This document shows positions 59,908 through 64,000 of a DNA stretch of 64,000 nucleotides, in pieces. The notes under the pieces were generated by a model. It was not told the DNA's origin, did not search any database, and saw only the letters and a list, made by a program, of their open reading frames with translations. Positions within the stretch are counted from its first letter, which is position 1; every line of letters starts with the position of its first letter. The DNA comes from Pseudomonas sp. GD03944 (GTDB lineage: Bacteria; Pseudomonadota; Gammaproteobacteria; Pseudomonadales; Pseudomonadaceae): positions 558,001 to 622,000 of the forward strand of contig NZ_JAOCAH010000001.1 of assembly GCF_029839275.1 (NCBI RefSeq), given 5' to 3'. The translations under genes and the position numbers were made by a program.

Positions 59908-61257
59908 TTACTCCGCCGCTGGCTTGCGGCGCTTCAGCGGCGCCAGGCCGTCCTGGCTGACCACCGGGGCGTCGCTCTTCGGCTTGTTGGCCGTGTTGCG
60001 CTTACTCGGGGTCTTGGCCGGCGCCTTCTTCGCCGCGCCTTTCTTCACCGCCTTGCCATCGACCTTTTTCTTCTTGGTGCCCGCGGCCTTGCCGGACGCC
60101 TTGAGGTTCTTCGGCCCCTGGTAGGTACCCTTCAGCTCCTTGATGGTACGGCGCTCGAAACGCTGCTTGAGGTAGCGCTCGATGCTCGACATCAGGTTCC
60201 AGTCGTTGTGGCAGATCAGCGAGATCGCCAGGCCGTCGCCACCGGCACGGCCGGTGCGGCCGATGCGGTGCACGTATTCGTCGCCGGAGCGCGGCATGTC
60301 GAAGTTGATCACCAGGTCCAGGCCGTCCACGTCCAGGCCGCGGGCCGCGACGTCGGTGGCCACCAGGATCTTCACCGCGCCCTGCTTGAGGCGGTCGATG
60401 GCCAGCTTGCGGTCCTTCTGGTCCTTCTCGCCGTGCAGCACGAACACCTTGAACTCACGGGCGACCAGCTTGCCGTACAGGCGGTCGGCCTGGACCCGGG
60501 TGTTGGTGAAGATGATCGCCTTGTCGTAGGTCTCGTTGGCCAGCAGCCAGTCGACCATCTGCTCTTTGTGGTGGTTGTGGTCGGCGGTGATGATCTGCTG
60601 GCGGGTGCCTTCGTTGAGCTGGCTGACGCGGTTGAGCAGCAGGTGCTCCGGCTCCTTCAGGACCTTGCCGATTACCTCGCGCATGGCGTTGCCGCCAGTG
60701 GTGGCGGAGAACAGCAGGGTCTGGCGCTGGGCATTGCACAGCTCGGCCAGGCGCTGCACGTCTTCGGCGAAGCCCATGTCGAGCATGCGGTCGGCTTCGT
60801 CCAGCACCAGCACCTCGACTTCGTTCAACTGCAGGTTGCCGGCGTTGGCGTGTTCGATCAGGCGCCCCGGGGTGCCGATCAGGATGTCCACCCGGCGCAG
60901 CATCGCGGCCTGCACCTTGAAGTCCTCGCCGCCGGTGATCAGGCCGGCCTTGAGGAAGGTGAACTGGGCGAAGCGCTCGACTTCCTTGAGGGTCTGCTGG
61001 GCCAGCTCGCGGGTCGGCAGCAGGATCACCGCACGGATGCTCAGGCGCGCCTGGGACGTACCATCGCCCAGCAGGCGGTTGAGCATCGGCAGCACGAAGG
61101 CTGCGGTCTTGCCGCTGCCGGTCTGCGCGATGACCCGCAGGTCCCGCCCCTGCAGTGCTGCCGGAATGGCGGCCGCCTGCACCGGAGTGGGCTCGACAAA
61201 GTTCAGCTCGGCCACGGCTTTCAGCAGGCGTTCATGCAGGGCGAATTGGGAAAACAC
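59908..61257 (-). CDS. DEAD-box RNA helicase (SrmB/RhlE-like)
   Basis: 449 residues from a GTG at 61257 (MFSQFALHERLLKAVAELNF; GAGGTCC nearby). Motifs: Q-motif (FVEPTPVQAAAIP), Walker A AQTGSGKTAA, DEAD (VLDEADRMLDMGF), SAT (LLFSATTGG), VATDVAARGLDV and HRIGRTGRAGG. The C-terminal tail is Lys/Ala-rich (KKKKVDGKAVKKGAAKKAP), RNA-binding. DEAD helicases of this group aid ribosome assembly or cold growth. Confidence 0.92.
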   Translation of the reverse strand: MFSQFALHERLLKAVAELNFVEPTPVQAAAIPAALQGRDLRVIAQTGSGKTAAFVLPMLNRLLGDGTSQARLSIRAVILLPTRELAQQTLKEVERFAQFTFLKAGLITGGEDFKVQAAMLRRVDILIGTPGRLIEHANAGNLQLNEVEVLVLDEADRMLDMGFAEDVQRLAELCNAQRQTLLFSATTGGNAMREVIGKVLKEPEHLLLNRVSQLNEGTRQQIITADHNHHKEQMVDWLLANETYDKAIIFTNTRVQADRLYGKLVAREFKVFVLHGEKDQKDRKLAIDRLKQGAVKILVATDVAARGLDVDGLDLVINFDMPRSGDEYVHRIGRTGRAGGDGLAISLICHNDWNLMSSIERYLKQRFERRTIKELKGTYQGPKNLKASGKAAGTKKKKVDGKAVKKGAAKKAPAKTPSKRNTANKPKSDAPVVSQDGLAPLKRRKPAAE

Positions 61258-61418
61258 GGGTAGGACCTCGGCGAAAAACGAAATATCAGCTGCATAGCGT
61301 AACGGTTTCCCGCGCCGGGGCCGAATTTCTTTGCGTCCGCAGCCATACTGTTGATCGGAGAACCGAGGAACGGCACTGGCTGCCGGGCCTACCCCCAGCA
61401 CTGACACAGGAGTTCGCC

Positions 61419-61823
61419 ATGAGAAAAACGCTAGCCCGCGGCCTGCTGATCGCCGTCAGCCTGGCCGTCAGCGTCGGCGCCCAGGCCGCGCCCAAGGATC
61501 ATCCCGGCAAGCACGGTGGCCATAACGGCGAGGCCCACGGCAGCCAGCACGGGCCCAGCATCGACCTGGATGCGGTGCGCCTCATCCTCGGTGACAACCG
61601 CCACCTGATCGGCCCGACCAGCGCCCTGCCGCCCGGCATCGCCAAGAACCTGGCCCGCGGCAAGCCGCTGCCACCGGGGATCGCCAAGCGCTTCGACAGC
61701 CGCCTGCTGGGCAAGCTGCCCCGCTACGACGGCTATGAGTGGCAGCAGGTCGGTACCGATGTGGTTCTGATCGCGATCGCCACCGGGATCGTCTACGAGG
61801 TGCTGCGCAACGTCCTGGATTGA
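61419..61823 (+). CDS. Anti-virulence regulator CigR-like secreted protein
   Basis: 134 residues from MRKTLARGLLIAVSLAVSVGAQA (signal peptide); a His/Gly-rich segment (PGKHGGHNGEAHG) and then the family motif LPPGIAKNLARGKPLPPGIAKR. A C-terminal membrane helix, VVLIAIATGIVYEVL. Salmonella CigR binds an effector; the Pseudomonas role is unknown. Confidence 0.82.
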   Translation: MRKTLARGLLIAVSLAVSVGAQAAPKDHPGKHGGHNGEAHGSQHGPSIDLDAVRLILGDNRHLIGPTSALPPGIAKNLARGKPLPPGIAKRFDSRLLGKLPRYDGYEWQQVGTDVVLIAIATGIVYEVLRNVLD

Positions 61824-61832
61824 ACGCGGGCC

Positions 61833-62720
61833 CTACCCGCGCTGCTTGATCAGCAGGCGGGTGCTGTCCCAGCCCACCAGCACCACGGCCATCCAGATCG
61901 GCAGGTAGGTCATCCATTGCTGGGCATCGAAGACCTCGCCCAGGAACACCAGCGCCACCAGGAACAGCAGCACCGGCTCGACGTAACTGAGGATGCCGAA
62001 CAGCCCCAGCGGCAACAGCCGGCTGGCCGCCATCATCGAGGCGAATGCCAGGGTGCCGAGCAGCGCCATGCCCGGTAGCAGCCACCAGAGCTGCGGCGTG
62101 GTCTCGAAGACCCCGGGCGGCGACCAGGCGACGATCAGCCAGATGGCCAGCGGCGCCAGCATCAGCATCTCCAGGATGAAGCCGGACAGCGCATCCAGGC
62201 TCATCCAGCGGCGCAGCATCAGGTACGGCGGATACCCCAGGGCGGTGGCCAGCGTTACCCAGGAGAATGTCTGGGCACGCCACAGTTCGTGGGCCACACC
62301 CAGGCAGGCGCAGAACACCGCGACCTTCAGCAACGGCCGCAGGCGTTCCCCATAGAACACGCGGCCGGCCAGCACCGCCACCAGCGGAAACAGGAAATAC
62401 CCCAGGGACAGGTCGAGCATGTGCCCGATCAGCGGCGCCCAGACGAACAGCCCCCACTGCACGCCGATCAGCGCGGCCGACAGGGGCAAGGCGGCCAGCA
62501 GCAGCGGCTCGCGGCGAAAACGCCCCAGGGTCGCGCGCAGCACCGCGCCCTGGCGGGCCAGGACCACCAGCAGCAACACCGCCGGGATCGACCAGAGCAC
62601 GCGCTGGGCAAACACCTGCACGCCATCGAGCGGCTCCAGGTGCCGCACGTAGCCGGGAATCAGGGCGAACAACACCGACGCCAGAACCGACAGCGCCACG
62701 CCACGTCCGGACAGATCCAT
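61833..62720 (-). CDS. rarD: EamA-family transporter RarD
   Basis: 295 residues, about ten membrane helices. Starts MDLSGRGVALSVLASVLFALIPGYVRHLEPLDGVQVFAQRVLWS, a RarD-type N-terminus, and keeps the GVQWGLFVWAPLIGH and YFLFPLVAVLAGRVFYGERL segments of RarD. It is convergent with the CigR-like gene, 9 bases away. Substrate unknown. Confidence 0.9.
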   Translation of the reverse strand: MDLSGRGVALSVLASVLFALIPGYVRHLEPLDGVQVFAQRVLWSIPAVLLLVVLARQGAVLRATLGRFRREPLLLAALPLSAALIGVQWGLFVWAPLIGHMLDLSLGYFLFPLVAVLAGRVFYGERLRPLLKVAVFCACLGVAHELWRAQTFSWVTLATALGYPPYLMLRRWMSLDALSGFILEMLMLAPLAIWLIVAWSPPGVFETTPQLWWLLPGMALLGTLAFASMMAASRLLPLGLFGILSYVEPVLLFLVALVFLGEVFDAQQWMTYLPIWMAVVLVGWDSTRLLIKQRG

Positions 62721-62885
62721 CGTGTCACCTCATGCCGTATTCGCCCGTGAACCGCCACGGGGCCTCGCCATCGGCAGACTGCCGTGGGCCAGCGACCTTA
62801 GCCGGTTCGGGGCTGTCCGACAATTATCGACATTGCCCGGCCGGCGGGTCAGGCCAGACACGACCCTTTCAGGTGAACACGCGCC

Positions 62886-62928
62886 ATAAAAAAGCCCGGC
62901 CGGTCATTCAGGCGACGGGCCGGGCAAG
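62886..62928 (-). terminator. Terminator of azoR
   Basis: On the minus strand GCCCGGCCCGTCG, loop, then GACCGGCCGGGC followed by TTTTTTATGG. It lies between azoR and rarD, both minus strand. Confidence 0.8.
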
Positions 62929-62985
62929 GTGGTCCCCGGAACAAGGACACACATGGAGTAGACGTGAGGCGAAAGCAGGTGGCGA

Positions 62986-63585
62986 TCAGGCCAGTTGAGC
63001 GACCTGGGCGGTGGCCTGGGCCAGGCCCCTTTGCATGAACTCGTTGCCCAGGTTCAGGCCTTCGGCATGGATGAAGCTGACGTCGTGGATGCCGACGAAC
63101 GCCAGGGCCTGGCGCAGGTAGGGCTCCTGGTGGTCCATGGCACTGCCGGCGTAGATGCCGCCGCGGGCGGTCAGCACCACGGCGCGCTTGCCGCCGAGCA
63201 GGCCTTGCGGGCCGTTCTCGGTGTATTTGAAGGTCACGCCGGCACGCAGCACGTGGTCGAGCCAGGCCTTGAGGGTGCTGGGGATGGCGAAGTTGTACAT
63301 CGGCGCCGCGAGCACCAGCACATCGGCGGCCAGCAGCTCGTCGGTGAGGGTGTTGGACAGCGCCAGGGCAGCCTTTTCCGCCTCGCTCTGCTGCTCGCTC
63401 GGGGTCATCCAGCCGCCCAGCAGATTGGCATCCAGGTGCGGCACCGGGTTTGCCGCCAGGTCACGTACGGTCAGGGTGTCGGCCGGATTGGCCGCGCGCC
63501 ACTGGGCAATGAACTGCTCGGTGAGCTGACGGGAAACCGAGCCCTGTTGGCGGGCGCTGCTTTCGATAACCAGAATGCGGGACAT
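62986..63585 (-). CDS. azoR: FMN-dependent NADH-azoreductase
   Basis: 199 residues from MSRILVIESSARQQGSVSRQLTEQF; GGAGC upstream of the ATG. Flavodoxin-like fold with the AzoR motifs PMYNFAIPSTLKAWLDHVLRAGVTFKYTENGPQGLL and GGIYAG. It reduces quinones and azo compounds with NADH. Length matches family (about 200). Confidence 0.93.
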   Translation of the reverse strand: MSRILVIESSARQQGSVSRQLTEQFIAQWRAANPADTLTVRDLAANPVPHLDANLLGGWMTPSEQQSEAEKAALALSNTLTDELLAADVLVLAAPMYNFAIPSTLKAWLDHVLRAGVTFKYTENGPQGLLGGKRAVVLTARGGIYAGSAMDHQEPYLRQALAFVGIHDVSFIHAEGLNLGNEFMQRGLAQATAQVAQLA

Positions 63586-63736
63586 GGGGTGTGCTCCATC
63601 GAAGGGGGTGCGAAGTGGATGGAGCAGAGAATAGAGACACATATATCGATTAAAAAGCGTAAAAATCCGCTACAAATAATCGATTAAGTTGATTTATAGA
63701 AAAGACCGCACTAGGCTCGATGGCAAATGCGGCGCG

Positions 63737-64000
63737 TCACTTGAGCTCGCAGGTCAGGTTCACGCGCAGGCGGATGATGCTGCGGTTGAACTTGATCGTC
63801 ATGCTGCTGTTCTGCCCCGGTGCCAGCACCACCTTGCGCGTACGGGGCGCTTCGGGGCCGTTGCGGAACACCCCACGGCATTCGGCCGCGGTTTCGCCGT
63901 AGTTGTAGAGCAGCACGGCCCCCATGTTGTGATCGATTTCCTGTGTGGACGCCGAAACCTCGGCACCATTGAGCTGTTTCTCCAGGTCGATCGGATACGC
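63737..64000 (-). CDS. Partial secreted protein (mature part)
   Basis: The minus-strand frame is open to the right edge and ends at 63737, giving 87 residues starting AYPIDLEKQLNGAEVSASTQ. It continues MGAVLLYNYGETAAECRGVFRNGPEAPRTR and ends IIRLRVNLTCELK. The two Cys (AECRG, LTCEL) may pair. The signal peptide would be beyond the edge. Pseudomonas proteins with this ending are small periplasmic proteins of unknown function. Confidence 0.6.
   Translation of the reverse strand, partial: AYPIDLEKQLNGAEVSASTQEIDHNMGAVLLYNYGETAAECRGVFRNGPEAPRTRKVVLAPGQNSSMTIKFNRSIIRLRVNLTCELK

Overview
The window is a high-GC gammaproteobacterial chromosome segment, almost certainly Pseudomonas. The evidence is the gene content (yjcH-actP, an OsmC-YcaO protein, rarD, azoR, a FecI/FecR/TonB-receptor trio, a CigR-like protein) and dozens of short palindromic intergenic repeats typical of that genus. 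No sequence search was possible; all family calls rest on motifs, length and context.

Left end (1-7.2 kb): an accessory region. It holds the DNA phosphorothioation genes dndB-dndC-dndD on the minus strand (dndD runs off the window) with a palindrome upstream of dndB. Next is a compact phage-type immunity module: a C4-like antisense RNA, a 25-codon leader ORF and a Bro-N (antirepressor-like) gene, arranged as in phage P1 immI. Then comes a type VI secretion cargo operon on the minus strand: PAAR protein, GHSLGG lipase and two tandem paralogous lipoproteins that look like immunity proteins. The lipase and lipoprotein genes are visibly AT-richer than their surroundings.

Middle (7.4-36.4 kb): mostly chromosomal genes with many small lipoproteins and membrane proteins, plus an ion channel, a Tat-exported SMP-30 protein, rlhA, a CAP protein, a LysR regulator, ppiC, an EamA and a TauE transporter, yebC, Nudix and GNAT enzymes, and a phosphatase/kinase/FHA trio. 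At 16.1-18.9 kb lies the most unusual locus: two copies of a secreted protein made almost wholly of 13-residue tandem repeats (6 and 12 units). Each has the same leader, terminator and upstream palindromes, so the block is a segmental duplication with repeat-number change.

Right part (36.7-64 kb): acetate uptake (yjcH-actP), a cell-surface signalling iron uptake system (ECF sigma, FecR, TonB receptor) convergent with a ferric iron ABC transporter (fbpABC-like), osmC-ycaO, tRNA-Thr(CGT), an S1-type RNA-binding protein, an LTA-synthase-like membrane sulfatase, a PQQ sugar dehydrogenase-like protein, a subtilase with Glu at the usual catalytic Asp position, a DEAD-box helicase, rarD, azoR and a partial secreted protein at the right edge.

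The main candidates for new biology are the tandem-repeat exported peptides, the C4/leader/Bro-N module beside dnd, and the PAAR-lipase operon with duplicated immunity genes.
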